Positions 1-10,913 of a stretch of DNA of 64,000 nt are shown here, one piece after another. Every line of letters begins with the position of its first letter. Position 1 is the first letter of the stretch. This DNA is from Sporolactobacillus sp. Y61 (lineage in GTDB: Bacteria; Bacillota; Bacilli; Bacillales; Sporolactobacillaceae), in NCBI RefSeq assembly GCF_040529185.1, contig NZ_CP159510.1, positions 1,240,001 through 1,304,000 of the forward strand. The letters are read 5' to 3'. Both the position numbers and the translations under genes were made by a program. The notes beneath the pieces are model-generated. The model was given only the letters and a program-made list of their open reading frames with translations. It was not told where the DNA came from and ran no database searches.

Positions 1-1
1 T

Positions 2-1348
<1,347 letters not shown>

Positions 1349-1383
1349 TCAATGACATTCAAGCTTTCGAATGATGATAGTAA

Positions 1384-1430
1384 AAAGAAAGACTCGAGAA
1401 CTGATTTAAACAGATCTCGAGTCTTTCTTT
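1384..1430 (+). terminator. Rho-independent terminator after GH1 gene
   Basis: A 16-bp perfect inverted repeat (AAAGAAAGACTCGAGA and its complement) with a 15-nt loop ends in a T-rich run. It is A-rich on one side and T-rich on the other, so it could work in both directions. Confidence 0.85.
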
Positions 1431-1503
1431 ACTTTCTTCTTATCTTATGAGCTATCATTTTGCCTAACATAACTGCAATGTGAGTGTTAGGGTAATATAT
1501 TTC

Positions 1504-1655
1504 CTGTTGCCAGACCCAGAACCATCTAATCCATGGTAATTTCCAGTTTTGGCCAGATTTCACCTGTATTCAGTTCCGCCAGCCTGATGAGAAGCAGAGC
1601 CAGCCGGTTCAGCAAAACGTGCGTCATAATCCGACCCTTGATCCGATGGGATACG
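1504..1655 (-). pseudogene. Scrap of a type A (IS1634-like) transposase
   Basis: The complementary strand matches, with many substitutions, the transposase segment around 13.91-14.04 kb (LLNWLALLLIRLAELKTGE and the following KLKHTMDQ region). Both flanks have lost similarity, so only about 150 bp of an old copy remain. It sits between the GH1 terminator and the lipoprotein gene. The remaining bases 1656-1825 show nothing I can name. Confidence 0.7.
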
Positions 1656-1825
1656 TATTTATGTTAGCCTTATAATACACCTTTTATGGGATATCCCTTT
1701 TTCTCTAAAGAGGATCATACACGTGACGATATTGGCAGGACTGGCTGAATAAATCACCTCCTCCGGTCGAGTCCTCTTTATGAAACAGTATCGCAGCGTA
1801 TGCTCTTTTTCAATGGATTGAAACA

Positions 1826-3037
1826 TTAATAGATAATGTCCTGAGTTTCTGCACTTTTCTTTTCCAGATGATAGGTGCCCGCCTTCAGTTTTCCGTCTTC
1901 CCCGCCGGCAGGATAGCTGACGGTTACGGTAATGGTATCGTTATTCAGCGTGATGACGGCTTTTCCATTTTTGGGTTCACCGATCGCATCCATCGCCGCC
2001 GTATAACTTTTTGAGGTAAAGTCTGCTTTCGCTTTCCCGTTTTTATCGAATAGAACGTACATGTCACCGGTCGTTGTGGCCTCGTCTCCGAACATGGCGT
2101 TAATATTGACCGTTGCAGGCATCCCTTCCGAAAAGGTGAGGTTCACTGCAACCTGCTCCACGGGACCAACAGACTGTGCCCAGTTTCCCTGATAACTGCT
2201 GAAGGATGGCTGAGCTGCGATCAGCTTCTGTTTATTATTTACCTCGTCAAGACTCCGGTAATCAGGACTGTCCATCAGGTAGTCTGGTATGGGCAGGGAG
2301 ACGAATCCCGCTGCATAAGGAGCGACTGCATAAGGTGGAAACAGAAAGTCCATGCCTTCTTTTGTCCAGTAGTAGCTGGTAATATCGTCCGGACCGAAAG
2401 ATTTTGAATCGTACAGGCGATACTTGTCCGGGTGAGCTGCTAAATAGCTGATGGCAAAATGTCTGGCCTGACTGAGATATTTCTCTGATGAAAAATTATC
2501 TTCAAGCGGGACTTCTTTTCCCGTCTTGACGTTGAAATTAAACACGGTTCCCTGGGGATTTCCGTGGACACCACCGGTACCGATATCATTGATCAAGAGG
2601 AGACTGATTTTCTCCGAAGATAAATATTTTACTTCATAGTTCAGTGTCGAATAATACGGAGGCAATTCTGCACCGGCGTCTGGTTCAAATTCTTTCTTAT
2701 CTTTTTCATATTGAGAAAGAATTTTGATCCGGTCAGAGTAGACTTTTCTTACATAAGTCTGGAGTTTCTGATTCATTTTCTCCTGGGCATTTCTGTTGAC
2801 CATTCCGTCAATCTGCGGATATTCGAGGTCCTTTGTCCGATAATGATGTTTCTCAATACGCGGGTTTTCCTGTATGTCTTTCGGACCTGGTTTTTGATTC
2901 TGCTTCTGTTCGTAATCCTGCTCCTGCTTCTGTTCCTGAATGTGGTTCACACTCTCTCCGGACCAGTTCGTCCGGGCACAGCCTGCCACAGCGAGACTCA
3001 GTGCGAGTGTTAAAGCGATGAAAAGCTGCCTTTTCAT
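1826..3037 (-). CDS. Lipoprotein with DUF4163/DUF3298 (RsiV/PdaC-like) region
   Basis: 403-residue predicted lipoprotein. The start is placed at MKRQLFIALTLALSLAVAGC because a GGAGG site lies 9 nt upstream of that ATG. A longer frame of 14 more codons has no such site. The lipobox LAVAGC puts the lipidated Cys at residue 20. A Gln/Lys/Glu-rich linker (EQKQEQDYEQKQ) follows. The middle part (about residues 70-250), with YYSTLNYEVKYLS and GGVHGN, resembles the DUF4163 plus DUF3298 pair of extracytoplasmic proteins such as PdaC and RsiV. I do not see the RsiV anti-sigma N-terminus or the PdaC deacetylase domain. The C-terminal ~100 residues are unassigned. It is expected to face the cell wall; its function is unknown. 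Confidence 0.7.
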   Translation of the reverse strand: MKRQLFIALTLALSLAVAGCARTNWSGESVNHIQEQKQEQDYEQKQNQKPGPKDIQENPRIEKHHYRTKDLEYPQIDGMVNRNAQEKMNQKLQTYVRKVYSDRIKILSQYEKDKKEFEPDAGAELPPYYSTLNYEVKYLSSEKISLLLINDIGTGGVHGNPQGTVFNFNVKTGKEVPLEDNFSSEKYLSQARHFAISYLAAHPDKYRLYDSKSFGPDDITSYYWTKEGMDFLFPPYAVAPYAAGFVSLPIPDYLMDSPDYRSLDEVNNKQKLIAAQPSFSSYQGNWAQSVGPVEQVAVNLTFSEGMPATVNINAMFGDEATTTGDMYVLFDKNGKAKADFTSKSYTAAMDAIGEPKNGKAVITLNNDTITVTVSYPAGGEDGKLKAGTYHLEKKSAETQDIIY

Positions 3038-3455
3038 AAACTGCCTCCGTGTACAAATGAATGGCTGAGAATGGGTCATCCAAGAAATGATAAGCTATGT
3101 ATCTCATCTATTAATCCAGTAAAAGGTCGCTATCCATCATAGCATCATTTTAATTTCCTGTGCAAGTCGGCCAGGAGATGCCCTACTCGAATCATTCTTT
3201 GCACATTGTTTTGAAGGGGTCAAAGCAGTTAAAGTCCCCTGAATTTTTGAAAACTTAATAACTGGTTTTAGACCTTTAGTCACCGAAAGTACGGTCTGTT
3301 TCCGGTAAATCATGCAGATTTAATTTCATTTCTGTCGAAAGCGCATTCATCATTGGGCCTTTATACCAATTTCATTATTCTGTGAAGTTGGTAAAATGGA
3401 AATACAGAACTGAAAAACAGCTAAATACGGCTTTTTGAACATTGGAGCGTGGATT

Positions 3456-4376
3456 ATGCACAGGAGACGGTTTTTAGCCATTGCTTTTATCCTGATATCA
3501 GGCTTAACGCTGGGAGGCTGCGGATTAATGATAAACAGCACGGATCATCCAGATACATCACAGCAGAAGGAGGAAGCAAGCAGTTCACCATATATGCCTG
3601 TCCAGGATTACATCGGACAAGGTTACTCATTCAAAAACGGTGAAGAAGAAGATGCCTTTGCGAAAACGCATAAAAATGAAATTGTGGAACAGGTGGATCG
3701 GTTTTTCAAAGAGAAATATCAGCTCGAAGTGACGACACATCATCTGGTAGGGGCGAAAAATGCAGTTGTAGCCTTTGTCGAATCGAGAGGTGAGCCGCAC
3801 TTTCATACTTCAGTAATTGTTCCCGTGGATCTTGAGCATCAACAAGTAACAAGTGACGTTTGGGCGTATGAAGGAAAAGTAGAAGGGGCGATTATGACTG
3901 GTCTTTATGTGATGGCTTATGAGAAAGAGTTTAAAAGGCTGGATCAATTTGTCCAGTCCGTTGCGGAAAAATATCCGGTTACGGGCATGCGGGAAGAAGC
4001 TGTGACTTTTAAAGATTCGGGATATTCGACTCCATATTATTATATGAGTGCTTTTCATGATGCTTTTCTAGAGGCATATGAAGCTTACATGAACGATCAT
4101 CAAATATCGAATGAATCTCTGCGAAAGTTAATAAAAAAAGTACCTTTTAATCCTGACAATTTAGGTATTGGTTTAACATTTTATATGGGAAAAAAACAGG
4201 TATCTGATAAACAAATGGCTGATAAAATTATTGACGCATTTAAGAAGTTTAAGGGAGTCGCACCGGCTAGTTATGCCATATTCATAAATAGCAATGAAAT
4301 TCGGAAAACAACAGGTATGGCACGAAATAAAGTGGGAACGATTGTTGGGAAAACCGATATTATTAAAAAGCCATAG
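3456..4376 (+). CDS. DUF1672/TilA-like immunity lipoprotein, copy 1
   Basis: 306-residue predicted lipoprotein. The start is the ATG preceded by GGAG 8 nt upstream; an upstream TTG in frame has no matching site. The signal peptide ends in the lipobox LTLGGC with Cys22. The next part, YMPVQDYIGQGYSF, is what I recall for the DUF1672 family. TilA, the immunity protein against the staphylococcal type VII-secreted lipase TslA, belongs to this type of lipoprotein. It would sit on the outer face of the membrane and neutralise incoming lipase. It is followed after 14 bp by a truncated toxin gene, so it now looks like an orphan immunity gene. The C-terminal ~140 residues differ strongly from copy 2. 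Confidence 0.72.
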   Translation: MHRRRFLAIAFILISGLTLGGCGLMINSTDHPDTSQQKEEASSSPYMPVQDYIGQGYSFKNGEEEDAFAKTHKNEIVEQVDRFFKEKYQLEVTTHHLVGAKNAVVAFVESRGEPHFHTSVIVPVDLEHQQVTSDVWAYEGKVEGAIMTGLYVMAYEKEFKRLDQFVQSVAEKYPVTGMREEAVTFKDSGYSTPYYYMSAFHDAFLEAYEAYMNDHQISNESLRKLIKKVPFNPDNLGIGLTFYMGKKQVSDKQMADKIIDAFKKFKGVAPASYAIFINSNEIRKTTGMARNKVGTIVGKTDIIKKP

Positions 4377-4390
4377 GGGTGAACTAAATC

Positions 4391-4672
4391 ATGGGTGGTG
4401 TAAATGTAAAAGTTTCTGCAACGAGTGATCAGGACTTAGTACAACTCAGTGGTTATATTGTTTACCGACATCGTGATGATCTTTCAAGAGTTACATTCAA
4501 TGGGAATCGTTACAAGATTCTGAATGCCGAATACGACGACCCCGCCCGCCACGGTCTTGATGCCATCACAGTCAAGGATTTGCAGACCGGCGACGTTTCC
4601 ATCATTTACGAAGGCACGCAGTCTGAACAGAGCGACCTCGACCTTAAGACAGATATCGATCTTGTGAAATGA
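4391..4672 (+). pseudogene. Truncated TslA-like lipase N-terminus (93 residues)
   Basis: An open frame of 93 codons with a good AGGGGTGA ribosome site that matches only the first ~90 residues of the 685-residue lipase downstream. It stops right after TDIDL, before the catalytic GNSLGGG segment. It therefore lacks the nucleophile Ser and the whole helical C-terminal domain and cannot be an active lipase. Its first 47 residues differ from the intact copy while the next ~43 are almost identical. It is probably the remnant of a toxin deleted after tandem duplication; a short decoy role is possible but unsupported. Confidence 0.75.
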
Positions 4673-4921
4673 CATTATGACAAACAGGACTATTAAGAAA
4701 TGATAAAAAGCCTGGTATCGAAAGTGGTCGGCCGTAGTCCCTTAGTCACCAAAAGAACGTTCTGTTTCCGGTAAATCATGCAGATTTAATTTCATCTTTG
4801 TCGAAAGCGCATTCATAATTGGGCCTTTATACCAATTTCATTATTCTGTGAAGTTGATAAAATGGAAATACAGAACTGAAAAACAGCTAAATAAGGCTTT
4901 GTGAACATTGGAGCGTGGATT

Positions 4922-5851
4922 ATGCACAGGAGACGGTTTTTAGTCACTGCTTTTATCCTGATATCAGGCTTAACGCTGGGAGGCTGCGGATTAATGATAA
5001 ACAGCACGGATCATCCAGATACATCACAGCAGAAGGAAGAAGCAAGCAGTTCACCATATATGCCTGTCCAGGACTATATCGGACAAGGTTACTCGTTCAA
5101 CAACGGCGAAGAAGAAGATGCCTTTGCGAAAACGCATAAAAATGAGATTGTGGAACAGGTGGATCGGTTTTTCAAAGAGAAATACCAGCTCGAAGTGACG
5201 ACACATCATCTGGTAGGGGCGAAAAATGCAGTTGTAGCCTTTGTCGAATCGAAGGGTGAGCCGCACTTTCATACTTCAGTGATCGTTCCCGTGGATCTTG
5301 AGAATCAGCAGGTTACCGGTGACGTTTGGGCGTATGAAGGAGAAGTCGAAGGGGCGATTATGGCTGGGCTTTATGTGATGGCCTATGAAGAAGAGTTTAA
5401 ACGTTTGGATCAATTTGTCCAGTCAATTACAGTAAAACATCCGGTAATAGGTAAACGGCAGAATGCAGTAAATAATACAGGCTCTGGCTATGTAACTTCC
5501 AATTATTATGTTAGTACTATGGACATTAATTTTCCCGAAGCGTATAAAGCATACATGAGTAATCAGCACATTTCAAAAGAAAATTTACGTCAGTTAATCG
5601 AGCAACAATCGTTTGATCCAAATGGAGTGTTGATTAGTTTAACTTTTTTTATGAAAGAAAAGCATGCCGCTCCTGATAAGAAAATTGCTGATTCCGTTAT
5701 TGAACAATTCAAATCTATAAAAGGAATAGCTCCAGGAAATTATGGCGTATTTATAAATAGTAATGACATTCTGAAAAGGACGGGGACGGCAAAAAGTGAG
5801 GAAGGGACAACTCCTGCCATTGATGACATTATTATAAGGCCAGAGAAATGA
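4922..5851 (+). CDS. DUF1672/TilA-like immunity lipoprotein, copy 2
   Basis: 309-residue lipoprotein with the same leader, signal peptide and lipobox LTLGGC (Cys22) as copy 1. Start chosen at the ATG 8 nt after GGAG. About the first 165 residues match copy 1 with only scattered changes; residues after LDQFVQS diverge. The full-length lipase begins 10 bp after its stop, so this copy is the likely cognate immunity partner. The family role (protection from a type VII-secreted lipase) is known for staphylococcal TilA and inferred here from gene order and sequence type. Confidence 0.75.
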   Translation: MHRRRFLVTAFILISGLTLGGCGLMINSTDHPDTSQQKEEASSSPYMPVQDYIGQGYSFNNGEEEDAFAKTHKNEIVEQVDRFFKEKYQLEVTTHHLVGAKNAVVAFVESKGEPHFHTSVIVPVDLENQQVTGDVWAYEGEVEGAIMAGLYVMAYEEEFKRLDQFVQSITVKHPVIGKRQNAVNNTGSGYVTSNYYVSTMDINFPEAYKAYMSNQHISKENLRQLIEQQSFDPNGVLISLTFFMKEKHAAPDKKIADSVIEQFKSIKGIAPGNYGVFINSNDILKRTGTAKSEEGTTPAIDDIIIRPEK

Positions 5852-5860
5852 GGTGAGATA

Positions 5861-7918
5861 ATGGTTGTAAATACTCAAATTAAGATAACTAATGATCAAG
5901 ATTTAGTGTATTTAAGCGGATTTACTGTATATCAGCATCCGGAAGTTAGAAAGGAACTAAAAGTTAACGGAAATCGTTACTATGTTGTCAATAGAACCTA
6001 CGACGACCCCGCCCGCCACGGTCTTGATGCCATCACAGTCAAGGATTTGCAGACCGGCGACGTTTCCATCATTTACGAAGGCACGCAGTCTGAACAGGGC
6101 AACCTCGACCTTAAGACAGATATCGATTTAGCATTAAATGATTCTGTGACCGAGCAGTTCAAACAGGCTGAAGTCTACTACAAAGAAATGGAAGCGATTT
6201 ATGGAGACATCGATCATGTTGCCGGCAATTCGCTTGGTGGCGGACTGGCCAATTATGTTGCGGTCAGGCAGGATGTCCATTCAGTCACACTGGATCCGGC
6301 CATGCTGCCTGAGGATGTGGCGGATAAATATGCAGTGGGAAAAACAAATAGCCATATCACCAACTATTATGGCAACTATGATCCGCTGACACTGGCACAG
6401 CAGGCCGGCGGGTATGATGATCGTGTGCCGGGTGAGAAGGTGACGATCGATTTTGGTGTCAGCTGGCTGCGCTATCTGGCGAACAATCACACCGGCTATG
6501 TTTCTGATAAGAACGGCAGAATGAATCAGACGATTACGGTCGGTATTGAAGGAACGCCCTCTTATGGTCAGATTCATTTCATGGCTGACCGGCAGATTGT
6601 ATCAGATATCTGGTCCGGCAAAACACTGACAGGATCCACGGCCGGATCGGGGCCAAAAATTAAATTGGACAAATCGAGTATGAGCAAACTGGTTCATGCG
6701 CTGGATCAGGTCATTTTGGCAGATTTTCAGCAATCGGCCCGTTATCTGGATCATTCAGTTCAGACGATAGATTATGAGGGAGCCCGCCTCGATGATCGGC
6801 AGACAGAAATGAAGAACGGCTTTGAACGGATCATGCGTCAGACGGCAGCTCCAATCTTCGAAGAGGCTGATCGGATCACCCGGATGCATGCCATTGTGGT
6901 CACTACTCGAGATGAAGCCCGCTGGATTCAAGGATCATGGGTGACGGACATGGCTTTTGCCGGCGTCTGGTCTCTATTGGGCAGGCTGGCGGATCAATTA
7001 TATGGAGTCGATCATCCTTTGACTCAGGTCGCCCTGTATCGGAATGATCTTGTTCGGACGATCATTGAGGCAAAGTACCACAAGACACCGGAATTACTGC
7101 GTGGCGGGACAGATGAGTTTCTTGATGGCGTCGTCGAGGAACTGAAAGCACATTATCACATCGTCAGCAAAAATGTAAAAAGAGTAGAGCAGCAGATAAC
7201 CGGCTTTCGGAATCAGGTCGAACAAACCTTACAGGCCATGGATCAGGCTGATCAGTCGATCGCCCAGGCGCTCAGTCAGGGCAGCCCTCTGAAAGCATCG
7301 GCACATGTGGAAAAGACGGTAAGCGGGAATCTGGAGTCGTCACACTATCTCAAACAGGGAATGGCCATCCGTCGGGAGATCCTGGAACAGAACTATCAGG
7401 CATTCGCTCAGTCAGTAAACGCACGGGTTGGGTCACTTTTGGCTGGATTAGGCTTTGCCGTTCAATTTATTTGCGGCGCGATTCGGGCTGCAATACATGA
7501 GATCAGGCGATGTGAAGGCATCGCCGCTTTTGTCCATATACCGTTCACGGATCTGGATCATAGAATCCGCAGATTTTTGGATAACAGCGGAGATGACATG
7601 CAGAGACTGCTTCACCGAACCGAAAATCTCCAGGAAGTACTTCACTATACTCAGAAAAATCTTCCGGAAATCTTGCATGCGTTCAAGCCCTATATTGAAG
7701 CCGCCTTATTTGGCGGCACGCAATATCAGGCTGTTATTGCCTATAATCACGTTGCACTCGGCATACTTCAGAATATTAGACTGCAATTTAAAGAAGTCGC
7801 CTGGCAGTTAAACCAAAACGAGTCACAGGCGATCACTACCCTCAGCCTCAACGCGCAATCCATCGAACATGATTTAGACACTCTGGTTGAACAAGTCCGG
7901 AGAGGGACATGGATTTGA
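5861..7918 (+). CDS. TslA-like lipase toxin with C-terminal helical (reverse LXG-type) domain
   Basis: 685-residue protein; ATG preceded by GAGGTGA. The N-terminal part (about 1-280) has an alpha/beta-hydrolase look: GNSLG with nucleophile Ser124, then candidates Asp174 (GNYDP) and His210 (NNHTGYV). Residues ~290-685 lack a signal peptide or membrane segment and are predicted long amphipathic helices (EQQITGFRNQVEQTLQAMDQ and similar). That order, enzyme first and helical targeting domain last, is the one described for TslA of Staphylococcus, a phospholipase A exported by the type VII system. It follows the immunity lipoprotein directly. No EsxA-like or small helical partner (TlaA-type) and no secretion-system gene is present nearby. 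An alternative is a cytoplasmic lipase-like protein of unknown role. Confidence 0.72.
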   Translation: MVVNTQIKITNDQDLVYLSGFTVYQHPEVRKELKVNGNRYYVVNRTYDDPARHGLDAITVKDLQTGDVSIIYEGTQSEQGNLDLKTDIDLALNDSVTEQFKQAEVYYKEMEAIYGDIDHVAGNSLGGGLANYVAVRQDVHSVTLDPAMLPEDVADKYAVGKTNSHITNYYGNYDPLTLAQQAGGYDDRVPGEKVTIDFGVSWLRYLANNHTGYVSDKNGRMNQTITVGIEGTPSYGQIHFMADRQIVSDIWSGKTLTGSTAGSGPKIKLDKSSMSKLVHALDQVILADFQQSARYLDHSVQTIDYEGARLDDRQTEMKNGFERIMRQTAAPIFEEADRITRMHAIVVTTRDEARWIQGSWVTDMAFAGVWSLLGRLADQLYGVDHPLTQVALYRNDLVRTIIEAKYHKTPELLRGGTDEFLDGVVEELKAHYHIVSKNVKRVEQQITGFRNQVEQTLQAMDQADQSIAQALSQGSPLKASAHVEKTVSGNLESSHYLKQGMAIRREILEQNYQAFAQSVNARVGSLLAGLGFAVQFICGAIRAAIHEIRRCEGIAAFVHIPFTDLDHRIRRFLDNSGDDMQRLLHRTENLQEVLHYTQKNLPEILHAFKPYIEAALFGGTQYQAVIAYNHVALGILQNIRLQFKEVAWQLNQNESQAITTLSLNAQSIEHDLDTLVEQVRRGTWI

Positions 7919-8183
7919 CCTGGCATGGCCGTCAACAAAGGCAATGGCTCCCGCACTGAAGATCCTTCGATTATATGAATCAAGCTTCCGAATTACTGCA
8001 TATCGATTTTTTAACTCGATGTTACGGCAAGTTCAGCACTGCCTCTGAATCTACGATACTTCTGCCTTCTTCCTGCCCGTATCTTTGACAGGATACTTTA
8101 TCCCCGTCATGGGAAACAACTGATCATGCTGTGTTATGATAAAAAAAAGAACAGCGATCTCACAAACAAAGGAGTTTAAAGAA

Positions 8184-10913
8184 TTGAAAATAAGTGTGCT
8201 TGGCGGGGGCAGCGAAATTGGTGCCTCCTGTCTTCATATTCAAATAGGCGCGACCAGTCTGATCGTTGATGCCGGGATGCGGGTTCATGGTGAGGAACTG
8301 ATGCCGGCGATCGGGATGCTGGATCATCTGAATAAGCCGGATGCGATTTTGGTGACGCATGCCCATGCTGATCATATTGGTGCGCTTCCTGTTATACATC
8401 GGATTTATCCGGATGTTCCGATTTTTGCGACGCCGCCGACGGCCGATCTGATGCAAATCATGATGCGCGACTCTTTTAAAATCATGACGCAGCGGTGCAT
8501 GGAGGCGCGGATGCTGATTCCGTATACAAAGGAACAGATGGAAGAAACACTGCGCGCGGTCCGGCTTTTTCCGGCAAGTGGTCAGATCGCTTTCGGAGAG
8601 ACGAAAGTGACGCTCCACCGGGCCGGTCATATCCTCGGTGCGGTGATGTTCAGTATCGAGGGCGACGGAGAAAAACTGCTGGTCAGCGGAGATCTGAGCT
8701 TCAAAGCGGGACGCACCATACCGGGTGCAGAAGTCCCCGTCGCAAGCCGGCCGGATGCGCTGATTATTGAATCGACATACGGAAACCGGGAACATTCGGA
8801 CCGGAACACGGAAGAGAAAAGGCTTGCCGACAATGTCGCTGAAGTGATTGCAGGTGGCGGTTTTGCCTTAATTCCGGCCTTTGCTCTCGGGAGGGCGCAG
8901 GAAGTCCTGCTGATTCTGCAGGACTACATGGATCGCGGACTGATCCCCCGGTTCCCGATTTATGTCGACGGTCTGGTGACGCCGATCAGTAAGATATACC
9001 GCCGATACCCGCAGTATCTGAAAGGACCGGTTGCACATCGGATCCGCGTGCACGGTGATGCTTTTTTAACTGAGGGGCGCTGCATTGCGGTCAAGCCGAA
9101 AGATCGTGAGCAGGTACTGAAGGGAAAGCCGGCATGTATCGTTGCTTCATCCGGGATGCTGATTGGCGGGGCCAGTGTCTGGTACGCCGAACGCCTGGTC
9201 AATCACGAAAAAAATGCGATTTTTATTACCGGTTATCAGGATGAGGAAAGTCCGGGGCGGAAACTGCTCAGTCTGGCAGAAGGGGAGAGCCGGGAACTGG
9301 AGCTGAATGGAACCGTCCATCAGGTGAGATGTCGTGTGGGTAAGTACGGCCTTTCTGCCCATGGGGATGCCGGAGAGCTGCTCCGCTTTATCAGCATGGT
9401 CCGTCCGGCAAAGACGCTGATCGTCCACGGTGACGATGACGCGCGCCTTGCCTTAAATGAGCGGATCGAACCGCGTCATCATCCGGTGCTGACTGAGAAT
9501 GGTGAGCTATATACCGTATCAGCCCGGGCAAAGGCGACAGGTTCATTTTCTCCGGGCAAAAATAGCCGTCATCAGCCGCTTAAGGAAAAAGTCGGCCAAC
9601 TGCTTCTCTATAAAAAAGAGGCGGATCATGCGCTTCAGCTGGCGCTCTGCACCGGCTTTTATCCAAAGACGCAATCACTGACCTGCCGGACACCAAAAGG
9701 GGAGGCGGTTCGCCTGTCACTCGAACAGGTTTGTGAGACGATCGGTCCCTGGAACCGTTCGTTTGATCTGCTGCAGGAAGAAGCAGATGCAGTGTTTACT
9801 TTTTCACGTCCTTTTCTGCAAACGATTAACTGGGCGAACGGTAAAGACGGCCGCTATCCTTTTGAGTCAATCGCTGCACAGGTTCTGCCTGAAGATGACC
9901 TGAAACCGCGTCTGGCGCTCGCACTGGCCCTGCAGAGTCTGCCTGAAGACAGTCGAAAAGTCGATGAAGGAAAAACCATCTATACCCTGACACGTGAGTA
10001 CCTGAACAGGCTGGCACACCTCGATCTGCCCATTCAGGCGATCAAAATGAACGCGACGAAAGCAATGGACTATATTCGGAATATGCTCAGTGATGATCCT
10101 CATTTTATCCGCTGCGGGGCTGACGCACTGGGGACAGCTGATGAGCATCTGACGCTGTACTTTGATTTTCCGGCCATCATCGATTCTGCAAAGCGGGCGG
10201 ATCTGAGTCATCGTATAAAAGAGGGAACCGGCTGGTCTATTCACTTTTCGGATTCTGTGCGGGTGGACCGCCTTCAGAAAAAAATCCATGACCTGTTCGG
10301 TACCAGCGGCTCAGCCTCGGTTTATCTGGATCAGCGGACGGCCAGCCTGCCGGTCAAGCGGCCTCATGACGCGGATTCACGGTTGCAGCAGTTAAAGGAT
10401 GAAACCGGGTTTTCACTGATTTTTAAAGGAGAACAGAATCATGCGACTGTTCCGGGTCAGGCGGATAACCAGACTGATTTCTACCGGTCAAAGACCCCTT
10501 CGCCCAGGCTGGAAAATAATCAAGCGATCCACGAAGCCGGCGTCTGGGCTAAAGAACGCAGCATTACCCTGTATAAGGCGAGTATGAAACAATCCCAGGG
10601 TAAACCGTATATGGAAGTCCATTTTGTTACCCCGGAAATAGCCCGCCGGCACGAGACGGATATGGAGGAACTTTCCTGGCGTACCGGCCTGCCGGTTACT
10701 TATGCCAAAAATCCGAAACAAAATGAAATCATTCGCATGGTGTCCGAGCATATCCCGGATGGATGGGGGATGAAGAAAAATCCATCCTTACATATTGCTC
10801 AGACCGAAGTGATGGTTAAACTTTCGGTCCAGCCTCCGGAAGATGAACTGCAGCACGTCTGCGACAAAATTGACCAGCTGACCGGATACCGCCTGATTGT
10901 GGAAGTTCGATAG
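8184..10913 (+). CDS. Beta-CASP metallo-beta-lactamase-fold protein with long unassigned C-terminus
   Basis: 909 residues from a TTG start that has AAAGGAG 9 nt upstream; an in-frame ATG 48 bp earlier has no ribosome site. Residues 1-~440 form an MBL/beta-CASP core. THAHADH (58-64) is the metal motif, and further metal His/Asp are in GHILGA and SGDLS. SSGMLIGG and SAHGD are beta-CASP motifs of the CPSF/RNase J superfamily, so an RNA-processing nuclease is likely. It is much longer than RNase J (~555 residues). The C-terminal ~460 residues are not recognised but contain four helix-plus-TG(W/F/L/Y) units at about residues 682, 741, 834 and 900. It stands alone, apparently monocistronic. Confidence 0.75.
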   Translation: MKISVLGGGSEIGASCLHIQIGATSLIVDAGMRVHGEELMPAIGMLDHLNKPDAILVTHAHADHIGALPVIHRIYPDVPIFATPPTADLMQIMMRDSFKIMTQRCMEARMLIPYTKEQMEETLRAVRLFPASGQIAFGETKVTLHRAGHILGAVMFSIEGDGEKLLVSGDLSFKAGRTIPGAEVPVASRPDALIIESTYGNREHSDRNTEEKRLADNVAEVIAGGGFALIPAFALGRAQEVLLILQDYMDRGLIPRFPIYVDGLVTPISKIYRRYPQYLKGPVAHRIRVHGDAFLTEGRCIAVKPKDREQVLKGKPACIVASSGMLIGGASVWYAERLVNHEKNAIFITGYQDEESPGRKLLSLAEGESRELELNGTVHQVRCRVGKYGLSAHGDAGELLRFISMVRPAKTLIVHGDDDARLALNERIEPRHHPVLTENGELYTVSARAKATGSFSPGKNSRHQPLKEKVGQLLLYKKEADHALQLALCTGFYPKTQSLTCRTPKGEAVRLSLEQVCETIGPWNRSFDLLQEEADAVFTFSRPFLQTINWANGKDGRYPFESIAAQVLPEDDLKPRLALALALQSLPEDSRKVDEGKTIYTLTREYLNRLAHLDLPIQAIKMNATKAMDYIRNMLSDDPHFIRCGADALGTADEHLTLYFDFPAIIDSAKRADLSHRIKEGTGWSIHFSDSVRVDRLQKKIHDLFGTSGSASVYLDQRTASLPVKRPHDADSRLQQLKDETGFSLIFKGEQNHATVPGQADNQTDFYRSKTPSPRLENNQAIHEAGVWAKERSITLYKASMKQSQGKPYMEVHFVTPEIARRHETDMEELSWRTGLPVTYAKNPKQNEIIRMVSEHIPDGWGMKKNPSLHIAQTEVMVKLSVQPPEDELQHVCDKIDQLTGYRLIVEVR

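Larger units (their letters stand above)
3277..6130 (+). repeat. ~1.47-kb tandem duplication (promoter region, tilA-like, tslA 5' end)
   Basis: Bases about 3280-4670 recur at about 4745-6130 with an offset of 1466-1467 bp. The leader (from TTTAGTCACC), the first ~165 codons of the lipoprotein and toxin codons ~48-90 are nearly identical between copies. The lipoprotein 3' half and the first ~47 toxin codons are clearly diverged. The pattern is a duplicated unit with a swapped or fast-evolving central block. Confidence 0.9.
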
